Shown here: in pieces, positions 37,502 through 46,106 of the stretch
Position numbering within the stretch: position 1 is the first letter of the stretch
Layout: each line of letters begins with the position of its first letter
Translations under genes and position numbers: made by a program
Assembly: GCA_026416455.1 (NCBI GenBank)
Contig: JAOAFE010000005.1
Coordinates: forward strand, 1-64,000
Length of the DNA: 64,000 nucleotides
Direction: 5' to 3'
Origin: Syntrophales bacterium
GTDB lineage: Bacteria > Desulfobacterota > Syntrophia > Syntrophales > UBA8958
Notes under the pieces: generated by a model
What the model was told of the DNA's origin: nothing
The model's input: the letters and a program-made list of their open reading frames with translations, nothing else
Databases searched by the model: none

Positions 37502-39190
37502 ATGAAATATGCGTTCACTGTGATCTTGTTATTTTTTTTCTGTGGCCTGCCCCATCTGGGATGTGGGGAGATGTGGTGTGTCCAGAGCCCGGTTTATTCC
37601 ACCGAAGGGGAAGCGAAGAAGGAAATGAAAAGATGGCCCCATCGGGATATCCGCATCGAAAAAGTCAGTGGCGGTTATGTCCTTATTTTGGGTACCTATG
37701 CTTCCGCGGATGAAGCGCGGAACAAATGGGAGAAGACCGTCTCCGTTCTTCCCGGTTCCGTTATCCGACGATGTGACGGAAATCCGACACCTGAGATCAA
37801 AGTGACCGAAAATCAACTACTGGTTTCGGCTCTCAAGAAAAAAAAGGGTGGTAACTTCCATTCTGCCCTCGAGGATTTAAAGAAAGCCCTGGAGTTGGAG
37901 CAGGGGAAATCATCTGTGACAGCGCGAATTTTGTTTGAGATAGCGAGCTGCTACGAGAATTTGAACGAAAGGGAATTGGCTCGGGACACTTATCGTAAGG
38001 CGGTCGAGCTCGATCCCACCTCTGGGATTGCCCCCTTGGAGGTCTTATATGAAGAGGGATTCAAGGCGTATAAAAGAAAGGAATTCTCTCGGGCGATGAG
38101 AATATTTTCCCATTACCATACCCTTTATCCCAAGTTTCGGGCACAGGCTTATTACTTTATGGCGTGTTGCCTGATGGAACTGAAACAGTACCGTCGGGCG
38201 ATGTACTTTTTCGATATCGTTATAAAAGAATATCCGGAGACAATTTTTGCTACCGAAAGTCTTCTTGCCTTAGGCAACATCGGGCTGATCAAGCCCAAGA
38301 TAAAGGTGCCACTCTATCTTGCCGGTTTCGATTTTGCCTTAAATCCCATATCCGCTTACAATGAGGTACTGAAGAGAGATTTGCCTCCCGACCGGAAGGA
38401 ACAGGTCCTTCTCTCTAAGGCCTTCGGATATATGTCTATGGAGCGCCCCGACCTCGCCCATCGCGTGTTGGTAGAATGTGTGCGTAAATTCGCCCACGGT
38501 CCCTATCGGGCACAGGCTCGCCTTGCTCTATCCCGTAACCTTCCGTCCGTCCTGCGGATGTACGAAGAGAAAAAAGACGATTTGTCCATTTTGGGTGTGT
38601 TTTTTCAGGTTACTTCCCTAAATCTGCCGTTTCCTTCGGATATAAATATGGTTAAGGCGATTGCACGCGCTTTCAAGAGTCTCGGATTTATGGAGGAACT
38701 CCAGCATTTTCTAAAGGTAGCTCGAGTTAAGGTTGCAAGTAAAGATGTAGCCGAGGTCGATAGAATGATTTCAGAAATAAACAGACCGGCTCAAGGGAAA
38801 ACGGAGCCATCCTGTGAAGATTTTTATCGTGAATATCAAATGGCAAAGGAAAGGGGTTCGGTTCCTTCGTCTTCCCTTACCCTTTCTGTGGCCGAATGTC
38901 TGTTCCGTTCTGGACGTTACGGTCAGAGTATCCCTTACTACGACTATGTCGTCAAATATACTCAAGAGATGGGCGAGAAGATTTGGGCCCATCTTCGCTT
39001 GGGGCAGGCACAATTCAGGGCGGGGAAAAAAGAAGAAGCCAGTAAAATTTTTAGTACCTTAAAAGAAGAAACCAAAGAAGAATTCTGGACGCGAGTGGTC
39101 GAGTCGCTGGAGGAATCGGAAAAATGGGTGGAAAAATACCATCTGAGTTACCGGGAGAAATCTCCTGGAATGACCTCCCCATCGCCCTGA
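37502..39190 (+). CDS. Secreted SPOR-like and TPR protein
   Basis: The 562-residue protein has a signal peptide (MKYAFTVILLFFFCGLPHLGCG) followed by a SPOR-like module (residues 24-85, WCVQSPVYSTEGEAKKEM through VLILGTYASADEARNKW). Several TPR units fill the remainder. The glycine-cysteine near the signal cleavage site could make it a lipoprotein (LGCG is not a perfect lipobox). SPOR modules often bind denuded peptidoglycan. It is probably periplasmic and is translated with the FlrB-like kinase, whose start lies 67 bp inside its 3' end. I start at ATG 37502 because the sigma-54 promoter lies just upstream. It could be a structural or envelope-sensing factor for flagellum assembly (inference). 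Confidence 0.85.
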   Translation: MKYAFTVILLFFFCGLPHLGCGEMWCVQSPVYSTEGEAKKEMKRWPHRDIRIEKVSGGYVLILGTYASADEARNKWEKTVSVLPGSVIRRCDGNPTPEIKVTENQLLVSALKKKKGGNFHSALEDLKKALELEQGKSSVTARILFEIASCYENLNERELARDTYRKAVELDPTSGIAPLEVLYEEGFKAYKRKEFSRAMRIFSHYHTLYPKFRAQAYYFMACCLMELKQYRRAMYFFDIVIKEYPETIFATESLLALGNIGLIKPKIKVPLYLAGFDFALNPISAYNEVLKRDLPPDRKEQVLLSKAFGYMSMERPDLAHRVLVECVRKFAHGPYRAQARLALSRNLPSVLRMYEEKKDDLSILGVFFQVTSLNLPFPSDINMVKAIARAFKSLGFMEELQHFLKVARVKVASKDVAEVDRMISEINRPAQGKTEPSCEDFYREYQMAKERGSVPSSSLTLSVAECLFRSGRYGQSIPYYDYVVKYTQEMGEKIWAHLRLGQAQFRAGKKEEASKIFSTLKEETKEEFWTRVVESLEESEKWVEKYHLSYREKSPGMTSPSP

Positions 39191-39987
39191 TCCTGACGGA
39201 CGGGAGTGATGCGATAAGGGGTTGGAATGCGAGCGCCGAAAAAATAGCGAAATGTGACTTCGATCTCGAAAGCTGCCGGTTTTCTGATTTGGCATCGAAA
39301 TGTGAACATTACGCTTTTCCCTTCGAGAAGGGAGATTTTCGTGGCTTCTTGCAGTTATGCTTACTGGGGACTAAGGGTGGGGGGGTGAAGGAAGCCATGA
39401 ACGTGGCAGCAGATATTGCCCACGAGATAAGGAATCCTTTGGGTTCCATCGAGCTTTTTGCTTCCCTACTCAAAAAAACTCTCGAAAAGGAAGAGGATAT
39501 AAGGAGAGTAGAGCAGATCATGCAGGCGGTTCATCTCATCAATGAGCGTATCACCGGGCTGATCGCCACGATGGTAAAAAAGGAGACGTGCAAAGAATCG
39601 GTACCTCTTAAAAGTGTGCTGAACGACCTTCTCGGCCCCGCGGATTTGCGAGAGGATTTTCTGGTTTGTAAATTGCCCACGGAGGAGATACGAATAAGGG
39701 GTAACGAAAGATTGCTTCGCCATCTATTCATTACCTTCATCGTCGATCTTCTGACTGCCATGCCTGCCGGCTCTAAACTTGACATAATCCTTGAAGTTAA
39801 AGAGGATAGCAGACTTAGATACGCTGATATCGTTTTTCAATTAACGGCCAGCAGAAGGCCCGTTGCGTTCACAGAAATTGTGGCGGGAATGAATTTGCCC
39901 GTGTTGCATCATATAGTGCAACTCCATGAAGGGTTTATCCATTTGGATGCGCATCGAATAATCGTTTCTTTACCGGTGGAGACATGA
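39124..39987 (+). CDS. FlrB/FleS-like histidine kinase, degenerate ATP domain
   Basis: The 287-residue soluble protein starts with a PAS-like part (residues 15-60, WNDLPIALILTDGSDAIRG), followed by the phosphoacceptor helix AADIAHEIRNPLGSIELF. The gene order just before an FlrC-like activator matches flrBC/fleSR. In the catalytic half, the N-box asparagine and the DxGxG loop are not seen, though a G2-like EIVAGMNLPVLHHI remains. It may need a partner for ATP binding, or act as phosphatase (inference). It overlaps the TPR gene by 67 bp and flrC by 4 bp. Confidence 0.85.
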   Translation: MGGKIPSELPGEISWNDLPIALILTDGSDAIRGWNASAEKIAKCDFDLESCRFSDLASKCEHYAFPFEKGDFRGFLQLCLLGTKGGGVKEAMNVAADIAHEIRNPLGSIELFASLLKKTLEKEEDIRRVEQIMQAVHLINERITGLIATMVKKETCKESVPLKSVLNDLLGPADLREDFLVCKLPTEEIRIRGNERLLRHLFITFIVDLLTAMPAGSKLDIILEVKEDSRLRYADIVFQLTASRRPVAFTEIVAGMNLPVLHHIVQLHEGFIHLDAHRIIVSLPVET

Positions 39988-41390
39988 GAGACGTAAAACG
40001 TATCCTCGTAGTCGACGATGAGCCCTCTATGCGCATGGCCCTCAGTGAATCCCTGGAGAGTTGTGGCTACAAAGTCGATACGGCCGTAGATGGGTTTGAC
40101 GCCCTGAATAAGTTCGATCAAAACAAATGGGATCTGGTCATAACGGACATTCGAATGCCGAAAATAAGTGGTCTCGACGTATTGAGAGAGGTAAGAAAGC
40201 GCGCTCCAACGATGCCGGTTATTCTTATTACGGCCTATGGGACGGTTAATACGGCCGTCGAGGCGATGAAAGAAGGGGCGACGGATTTCATTATGAAGCC
40301 CTTTTCTTTGGAAGATTTAGAGGCAGCGGTAAAAAAAGTCTTCACGGTAGCGATCGACGAACAAAGAACTAAAGTAAGGGCAGCTTTTTCTCCTTATCAA
40401 ATCGTTACCCGCGATGAAAAGATGCTTCGCCTCCTTGAGTTATTACGTCGAGTCGCGAAAAGTAAGGCGACCGTTCTCATTCAAGGTGAAAGCGGTACCG
40501 GCAAAGAACTGTTGGCTCGCTACATCTGTGCTCATAGCGATAGGAGTGAACAGCCGTTCGTGGCCGTTAACTGTGCTGCCATCCCCGCCAACTTACTGGA
40601 GAGTGAGATGTTTGGCTATGAAAAAGGGGCTTTCACGGGGGCAAATCAAAGGAAAATAGGGAAATTTGAGCTTGCCAACAATGGTACTTTGCTCCTCGAT
40701 GAGATCAGTGAAATGGATATTCAGTTGCAGGCCAAGCTGTTGAGAGCGATTCAAGAGTCGGAAATCGATCGGGTGGGAGGAAAGACCCCGATTCGGGTAG
40801 ATGTGCGCATCATCGCCACTACCAATATACCCATTCGCAAGGCGATGGAGGAAAGGAAGTTTCGAGAAGACCTATATTATCGGTTGAATGTCATTCCTGT
40901 CAAAATTCCGCCTCTGCGGGAAAGGAAAGAGGATATCGAGTACTTAACCGATTACTTCTTAGAGAAGTATTGTCGAATCAACAATCGCCCTCTCCCCCGC
41001 ATTGCACCGGAAACGAAGAACAAGTTGTTATCTTACGACTGGCCTGGAAATGTCCGGGAACTGGAAAATGTCATAGAAGGGGCAATTCTCATTTGCGATG
41101 GTGCCACCCTGCTCCCCGAGCATTTGCTCATTGAAACGGATGAAAAAGAAAGTAGGGGTGTGTCGGTGGGTGAAGTTATTTTTCCCTCTGACCGGGTCGT
41201 CAGCCTCTACGAACTGGAAAAGGCGGCAATTTTTCATGCTTTGTCTTTGACTTCCGGAAATAGAGAAGCGGCAGCAAAGCTGTTAGGCATTAGTATCCGT
41301 ACCCTTCGGAACAAGCTCAAAGAGTATAGAGAGCAGGAGATAGGACGGGCACATGAGTTGCAAGAGCGAAGCGGAGGAGGTGTATCATGA
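39984..41390 (+). CDS. FlrC/FleR-type sigma-54 flagellar activator
   Basis: The 468-residue protein has a receiver (ILVVDDEPSMRM, VITDIRMPKISG, MKPFS), AAA+ domain ([25 protein letters not shown]) and a C-terminal Fis-type HTH (SGNREAAAKLLGISIRTLRNKL). After the HTH comes a 17-residue tail, HELQERSGGGVS at its end, whose codons hold the flgB promoter at 41347-41362. It should activate class-III flagellar operons from sigma-54 promoters. It overlaps the kinase and flgB starts by 4 bp each. Confidence 0.95.
   Translation: MRDVKRILVVDDEPSMRMALSESLESCGYKVDTAVDGFDALNKFDQNKWDLVITDIRMPKISGLDVLREVRKRAPTMPVILITAYGTVNTAVEAMKEGATDFIMKPFSLEDLEAAVKKVFTVAIDEQRTKVRAAFSPYQIVTRDEKMLRLLELLRRVAKSKATVLIQGESGTGKELLARYICAHSDRSEQPFVAVNCAAIPANLLESEMFGYEKGAFTGANQRKIGKFELANNGTLLLDEISEMDIQLQAKLLRAIQESEIDRVGGKTPIRVDVRIIATTNIPIRKAMEERKFREDLYYRLNVIPVKIPPLRERKEDIEYLTDYFLEKYCRINNRPLPRIAPETKNKLLSYDWPGNVRELENVIEGAILICDGATLLPEHLLIETDEKESRGVSVGEVIFPSDRVVSLYELEKAAIFHALSLTSGNREAAAKLLGISIRTLRNKLKEYREQEIGRAHELQERSGGGVS
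41347..41362 (+). promoter_or_regulatory. Sigma-54 promoter of the flgB operon inside flrC
   Basis: GGGCACATGAGTTGCA differs from the 37460 promoter at only two positions and has correct spacing. The start is expected near 41373, giving a very short leader to the flgB ATG at 41387 with GGAGGAGGTG in between. Confidence 0.75.
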
Positions 41391-41749
41391 ATAATATCTT
41401 TGATCGGACGATAGGTCGCTTGGAGGGGTTCATCAATTTCCGTTCTAAGCGGCATGAGGTCTTGGTATCCAACGTCTCCAATATAGATACTCCGGGGTAC
41501 AAACCGGCGGATGTGAAATTTGAGGATGAAATGAAGGCGGCTAGGTTAAGGCTGGCGCGTACGAGTGAAAAGCATTTGCGGGGAAGGCGGGAAGGGCAAA
41601 ATTTTACCATCACGCCGGAGGAGGGGTCTTTAAGTCTGGAGAAATCCATGACTGACCTGGCGGAAAACCATCTAATGCACAATGCGGCGGTGGAGATGTT
41701 GGCTAGGAAATTCAAGTCATTGCAAACCGTTTTAAAGGAAACGAGGTAA
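41387..41749 (+). CDS. flgB: FlgB proximal rod protein
   Basis: The 120-residue rod protein has the flagellar rod N-terminal segment VLVSNVSNIDTPGYKPADVKF and a C-terminal heptad-rich helix (HNAAVEMLARKFKSLQTVL). It is exported by the flagellar apparatus. GGAGGAGGTG precedes the ATG. First gene of flgB-flgC-fliE-fliF-fliG. Confidence 0.96.
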   Translation: MNNIFDRTIGRLEGFINFRSKRHEVLVSNVSNIDTPGYKPADVKFEDEMKAARLRLARTSEKHLRGRREGQNFTITPEEGSLSLEKSMTDLAENHLMHNAAVEMLARKFKSLQTVLKETR

Positions 41750-41753
41750 GAAA

Positions 41754-42173
41754 ATGGACATAAATACGGTAGTGAAAATTTGTGGCTCCGGTCTTATAGC
41801 CCAGAGAACGAAGATGGAGGTGGTAGCCGAAAATTTGGCGAATGTGTCTACGACACGTACCCCGGAGGGTGGACCGTACAAGAAGAAGGTCGTCAATCTA
41901 GAGGCGGAAAACGTCTCTTTCCGGGACCAACTGGATGACGTGGTAAAAGCGGTAAAGGTGGAATCTATCGCGGCTTCGAACGAAGGCTTTAAGACCGTCT
42001 ACGACCCCACTCATCCTGATGCGGACGAAAAAGGGAACGTCCTTCTTCCAAATGTGGATTTAATGAAAGAAATGGTTGATATGATTTACGCCGCCCGGGC
42101 TTATGAAGCCGTAGCCACCGCCTTCGATGCGACCAAAAATATGGCACTCAAAACGTTGGAATTAGGAAAGTGA
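41754..42173 (+). CDS. flgC: FlgC proximal rod protein
   Basis: The 139-residue rod protein has VVAENLANVSTTRTPEGGPYKKK and ends with YEAVATAFDATKNMALKTLEL, the two coiled-coil ends of the rod/hook family. It begins 4 bp after flgB behind GAGGTAAGA. Confidence 0.96.
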   Translation: MDINTVVKICGSGLIAQRTKMEVVAENLANVSTTRTPEGGPYKKKVVNLEAENVSFRDQLDDVVKAVKVESIAASNEGFKTVYDPTHPDADEKGNVLLPNVDLMKEMVDMIYAARAYEAVATAFDATKNMALKTLELGK

Positions 42174-42181
42174 GGTAAGTT

Positions 42182-42478
42182 ATGGCCGATAAAATAACAT
42201 CTCTAACCTATGGGCCCGTCATCCCACCTGCCGGGGGCAAGGTGAGGGGACAAATGGGGCAAACATCTTTCGATCAAATACTAAAGAAGGCTATAAATGA
42301 TGTAGACGAGGCGCAAAAGCAGGCAAATAAAGCAATAGAGGAAGTCCACAGGGGAAAAGGAGGGTTGGCCGAGGCCATGATCGCTATGGAAAAAGCCAGT
42401 ATTACTCTCCAGGCCATGCTGACCGTGCGAAATAAGGTTATTGAGGCCTATCAAGAAGTGATGAGGATGCAGGTCTAA
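42182..42478 (+). CDS. fliE: FliE hook-basal body protein
   Basis: The 98-residue protein has the FliE C-terminal pattern: VDEAQKQANKAIEEV, MIAMEKASITLQAMLTVRNKVIEAYQEVMRMQV. It links the MS ring to the rod. Its stop overlaps the fliF start (TAATG). Confidence 0.96.
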   Translation: MADKITSLTYGPVIPPAGGKVRGQMGQTSFDQILKKAINDVDEAQKQANKAIEEVHRGKGGLAEAMIAMEKASITLQAMLTVRNKVIEAYQEVMRMQV

Positions 42479-44034
42479 TGAACCCGAATTGGAAGAGATT
42501 GGTCGAAGGTTTCTTGGCTTTACCACCCGGGCGAAAGCTGACGGTTGTGGGAGTAATTGCCGTTACCATACTGTCCATCGGTGCGATGGTTTATTTTACC
42601 AACTTGGTCGATTATGGTGTCCTTTTTTCCAATTTGACGAACGAGGATGCCGCCGCGATCTCGGCAAAATTGAAAGAAAAGAAAATACCTTTTCAAGTCT
42701 CTCCCGACGGTAAAACAATTTCCGTACCCATCGATAAGGTGCCGGAATTGAGATTGGAATTGGCCTCTTCGGGTCTCCCCCATGGAGGCGGTGTAGGATT
42801 CGAAATTTTTGACCACAAGACCATTGGAGTGACGGAATTTGAACAACAGATCAATTACCGTCGGGCCCTGCAGGGTGAACTTTCACGGACTATAAATAGC
42901 CTCGACGAAATAGAATCCAGCCGTGTTCATATTGCCTTACCGAAGGAATCGGTTTTTGTGGAGCGGGAGAAGAAAGCGACCGCTTCAGTGACCGTGAAGC
43001 TAAAGCCGGGTCGGAGCCTGAAGCCACAGCAGGTAGACGGTATTGTTCATCTCGTGGCAAGTAGCGTGGAAGGTCTTAATCCTCAGGATGTAATGGTCGT
43101 GGATAGCCGGGGGAATGTCCTCTCTCGGATACCGCCAGATCCTAAATCACCCACCGCCTTAACGGGTAGTCAGGCGGAATATCAGAAAAATTTAGAGCGG
43201 GAGATGGCAAATAGAATACAGGCGATGCTGGAGAATGTGGTGGGTAAGGGCAAGGTCTCCGTTCAGGTGGCGGCAGATTTAGATTTCCGGGTAACGGAAA
43301 AGACGGAGGAGATTTACGATGCCGAAAATCCCGTCATTCGAAGTGTTCAGAAGGGCACGGACCGAAGCGTAACGAAGGCAGGAGATGCCAAAAGTGGTGC
43401 CGGAGGAACGGAAAAGGAAAAGGTAGATGAGACAACCAATTATGAAATCAACAAGACCGTAAGCAGGACGGTGATGCCCGTAGGGGAGATAAGAAAGCTC
43501 TCGATTGCCGTGCTTGTAGATGGAGTCTACGTCAAGAACGAAAAAGGGGAAATGACTTTTCAGGAGAGGCCCAAAAAAGAACTCGAGATGTTAGAAGAAG
43601 TCGTGCGTAAGTCAGCAGGCTTTAATCCTCAGCGGGGAGATCAAGTGGTCGTCTCTTGCCTACCTTTCCAAAAAGCAGAGGTCGGAGAGATGGTAGCGCC
43701 TACATGGGGTGATAGGTTATTACCTCTGCTTCCGGTGTTAAAATATCTTCTCGTCGTAGGTCTTGCCCTGGCTGCTTTCTTCATTATAATTAAACCCATG
43801 ACAAAATACGTGGCGGCCCAGGCGCCAGCACCAGCCATGCCAGCCCCGGGTACCACTGTGAGTGTTACGGTAGGACCAGAAGGACAAGTAGCGGAAAAGG
43901 AAGCCTTACCGAGTGCAGATTTGCTTGAGCTCCTTCAGTCTTCTCATCAATTGACGGAAGCAGAGCTTACGAAGAAGCTGGCTGAGGCGGATGCCAAGAA
44001 ATTTGCAGAACTTTTAAGAAATTGGTTGACGTGA
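42478..44034 (+). CDS. fliF: FliF MS-ring protein
   Basis: The 518-residue protein has two membrane helices (about 22-43 and 417-438) bordering the ring-building periplasmic domains. GVGFEIFDHKTIGVTEFEQQINYRRALQGEL and SRVHIALPKESVF are family hallmarks. The C-terminal tail, LLELLQSSHQLTEAELTKKLAEADAKKFAELLRNWLT, should bind FliG. It is slightly shorter than average. Confidence 0.97.
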   Translation: MNPNWKRLVEGFLALPPGRKLTVVGVIAVTILSIGAMVYFTNLVDYGVLFSNLTNEDAAAISAKLKEKKIPFQVSPDGKTISVPIDKVPELRLELASSGLPHGGGVGFEIFDHKTIGVTEFEQQINYRRALQGELSRTINSLDEIESSRVHIALPKESVFVEREKKATASVTVKLKPGRSLKPQQVDGIVHLVASSVEGLNPQDVMVVDSRGNVLSRIPPDPKSPTALTGSQAEYQKNLEREMANRIQAMLENVVGKGKVSVQVAADLDFRVTEKTEEIYDAENPVIRSVQKGTDRSVTKAGDAKSGAGGTEKEKVDETTNYEINKTVSRTVMPVGEIRKLSIAVLVDGVYVKNEKGEMTFQERPKKELEMLEEVVRKSAGFNPQRGDQVVVSCLPFQKAEVGEMVAPTWGDRLLPLLPVLKYLLVVGLALAAFFIIIKPMTKYVAAQAPAPAMPAPGTTVSVTVGPEGQVAEKEALPSADLLELLQSSHQLTEAELTKKLAEADAKKFAELLRNWLT

Positions 44035-44041
44035 GGCGGTC

Positions 44042-45046
44042 ATGGAAAACCTAACAAACGAAGAAAAAGCAGCAATCATTCTTCTCTCTTTGGATGAACA
44101 ACGGGCGGCGGAGGTAATGAGGCATTTGAGGCCCTCCGAGATAAAAAGGGTGGGGCGCTATATGAGTCGCATTTCCACCATTCCGGCGGAAACAATTAAC
44201 GCGGTGGCCAAAGAATTTATTAATATCGCCAAGGAGCGGGGGCGCATGTTGGCCGTTCAACAGCAGACGGCGAAGAATATCGTCGCCCGCGCCCTGGGGG
44301 AGAAGGAAGCGGAGAGTCTATTCGGTGATGCCTCTTTTCGTTACGCCGTAGATAATCCCATTGTGGATAAGCTCAGGGACATAGACCCTAAGCTTCTTTT
44401 GGAATTTACGAAGACCGAACATCCGCAAACTATCGCCCTCATCCTCGCCAACATGAAACCAGACAGCGCGGCGGTGGTAATGGAAAATATGACACCCGCC
44501 ATGCAGGTGGAAGTTACAAAACGCATGGCAAACTTAAAAAGCGTACCTTATGAATTTATTGAAGAAGTGGCGAGAACTTTAGAAAAAGAACTCCTCTCCG
44601 GCACGGTAGAAGGCCAACAGATGGGTGGAGTGCGCCTTATGGCGGATATTATCAACCGTCTCAATCCGTCGACAGAACAGGCGATCATGGCCGCGTTGGA
44701 GGAAAGCGACCCAGATTTGGCCTATCAGATCAGAAGCCTCATGTTTACCTTCGAAGATGTCCTCAAACTCGACGATAAGTCGCTTCAAGAGGTGTTGCGT
44801 GAGGTCAGTTCTGAAGATTTGGCGAAGGCACTGAAGGTGGTCGATCCAGCTCAGCGGGAGAAGATTTACCGCAACATGTCCAAGAGGGGGGCGGAAATGC
44901 TGAAAGAAGAGATCGATCTTCTTCCTCCCACCCGCGTGTCAGAAGTGGAAAAGAGCCAGCGCACTATTGTTGATGTCGTAAAGAGGTTAGAAGCAGAAGG
45001 TCGCATTGCCCTAGCTCGGGGAGCTAAAGAGGATGAGTTTGTATAA
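44042..45046 (+). CDS. fliG: FliG motor switch protein
   Basis: The 334-residue protein contains the EHPQTIALILA motif between the N and middle domains, GGVRLMADIINRL, and the charged C-terminal torque helix region (FTFEDVLKLDDKSLQEVLREV). It links the MS ring to FliM and receives torque from MotA. It overlaps fliH by 14 bp. Confidence 0.97.
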   Translation: MENLTNEEKAAIILLSLDEQRAAEVMRHLRPSEIKRVGRYMSRISTIPAETINAVAKEFINIAKERGRMLAVQQQTAKNIVARALGEKEAESLFGDASFRYAVDNPIVDKLRDIDPKLLLEFTKTEHPQTIALILANMKPDSAAVVMENMTPAMQVEVTKRMANLKSVPYEFIEEVARTLEKELLSGTVEGQQMGGVRLMADIINRLNPSTEQAIMAALEESDPDLAYQIRSLMFTFEDVLKLDDKSLQEVLREVSSEDLAKALKVVDPAQREKIYRNMSKRGAEMLKEEIDLLPPTRVSEVEKSQRTIVDVVKRLEAEGRIALARGAKEDEFV

Positions 45047-45659
45047 AAAAAGGATTCTCAAATCAGAGGAAGTTCGAGTCGTACCGGGTGCGACAATTAG
45101 AAGAGAGGTGGTGGAGGAAGTTTCTACGTCGGTGTCCGGGGCACCGGACAAAGGGGTTGATGCCCGCCCGCCTACCGAAGAGGCTTACTTGAGGGGATTG
45201 ACGGAAGGGAAGGCCCTAGGAAGAAAAGAGGTAGAAAGGGAACTGGGGCGCACGCTGAATCTCTTGAAGCAAACAATGAATGAAGTTGCTCGTTTGCGAA
45301 GTGAAATAATTAAAAATGGGGAAAAGGAAATCGTCGCCTTAGCTATGGCCATTGCCGAAAAGATAGTACGTCAAGAGCTGGAGACGAATCGAGAGGCCAT
45401 CAAGGCGATATTTCTATCGGCTATAGAGGCAATCGGAGAAAAGGAAAAGCTATTAGTTCGTTGTAGTCCAGGTGACTTACCGGTATTGGAAAGTTATGTC
45501 AGGGATCTGCAGGCGTCCCAAGGGGGGTTAGGGGAGGTCGAATTTATCGCTGATACCAATTTGTCACCGGGGGGAGTGAAGATTGAGACTCCATTCTGCG
45601 AGGTAGATGCCTCTTTGGAGTCCCAATTGGCCGTAATAAGAAAAATACTGTTTTCGTAA
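45033..45659 (+). CDS. fliH: FliH export ATPase regulator
   Basis: The 208-residue protein has a variable N-terminus, a helical heptad stretch (EVARLRSEIIKNGEKEIVALAMAIAEKIV) and a C-terminal domain ending in SPGGVKIETPFCEVDASLESQL, common to FliH and V/F-type peripheral stalk proteins. It binds FliI. The gene for FliI does not follow but lies at 31656 on the other strand. Confidence 0.94.
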   Translation: MSLYKKRILKSEEVRVVPGATIRREVVEEVSTSVSGAPDKGVDARPPTEEAYLRGLTEGKALGRKEVERELGRTLNLLKQTMNEVARLRSEIIKNGEKEIVALAMAIAEKIVRQELETNREAIKAIFLSAIEAIGEKEKLLVRCSPGDLPVLESYVRDLQASQGGLGEVEFIADTNLSPGGVKIETPFCEVDASLESQLAVIRKILFS

Positions 45660-45665
45660 TCGATT

Positions 45666-46106
45666 ATGTTCCGATTTGAGTTCCAAACCATTTTGGATCA
45701 AAGGCAGGCGCTGGAAGAAAGAAGGCAGATAGAGCTGGCAGAGGCGATGGAGGTTCTAAAAGGGGAGAGGGAGAGGCTCTTTCACTTAAGAAGGGAAAGG
45801 GAGGAAATGGTGGCCCAATACTATCGTCTCTCAGGCAAGGCGGTACCGGGCATCATGCCGGCGTTGATCAGTGAGGCCATCCGGTTGAAGAGAGAAGAGG
45901 AATTGAAACAAGAAGGAATCTGTAAGAAATGGGAACGGGAGGTGGAGATAAGGCGCCAAGCGCTCATCGAGGCCTCTCGACAAAAGAAGATCATGGAGAG
46001 GCTAAAGGAAAAAAAGTTGGCCGAATATCTCGAGGAAGCAAAACAGAAGGAAATAAAAGAATTAGATGAGGCGGCCATTCTCCGATACGAAGGAGAAAGA
46101 GAATGA
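45666..46106 (+). CDS. fliJ: FliJ flagellar export chaperone
   Basis: The 146-residue protein is an almost continuous charged coiled coil beginning FRFEFQTILDQRQALEE, as in FliJ. It stimulates FliI and FlhA during export. It starts 6 bp after fliH without a clear Shine-Dalgarno sequence. It overlaps the next gene by 4 bp. Confidence 0.9.
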   Translation: MFRFEFQTILDQRQALEERRQIELAEAMEVLKGERERLFHLRREREEMVAQYYRLSGKAVPGIMPALISEAIRLKREEELKQEGICKKWEREVEIRRQALIEASRQKKIMERLKEKKLAEYLEEAKQKEIKELDEAAILRYEGERE

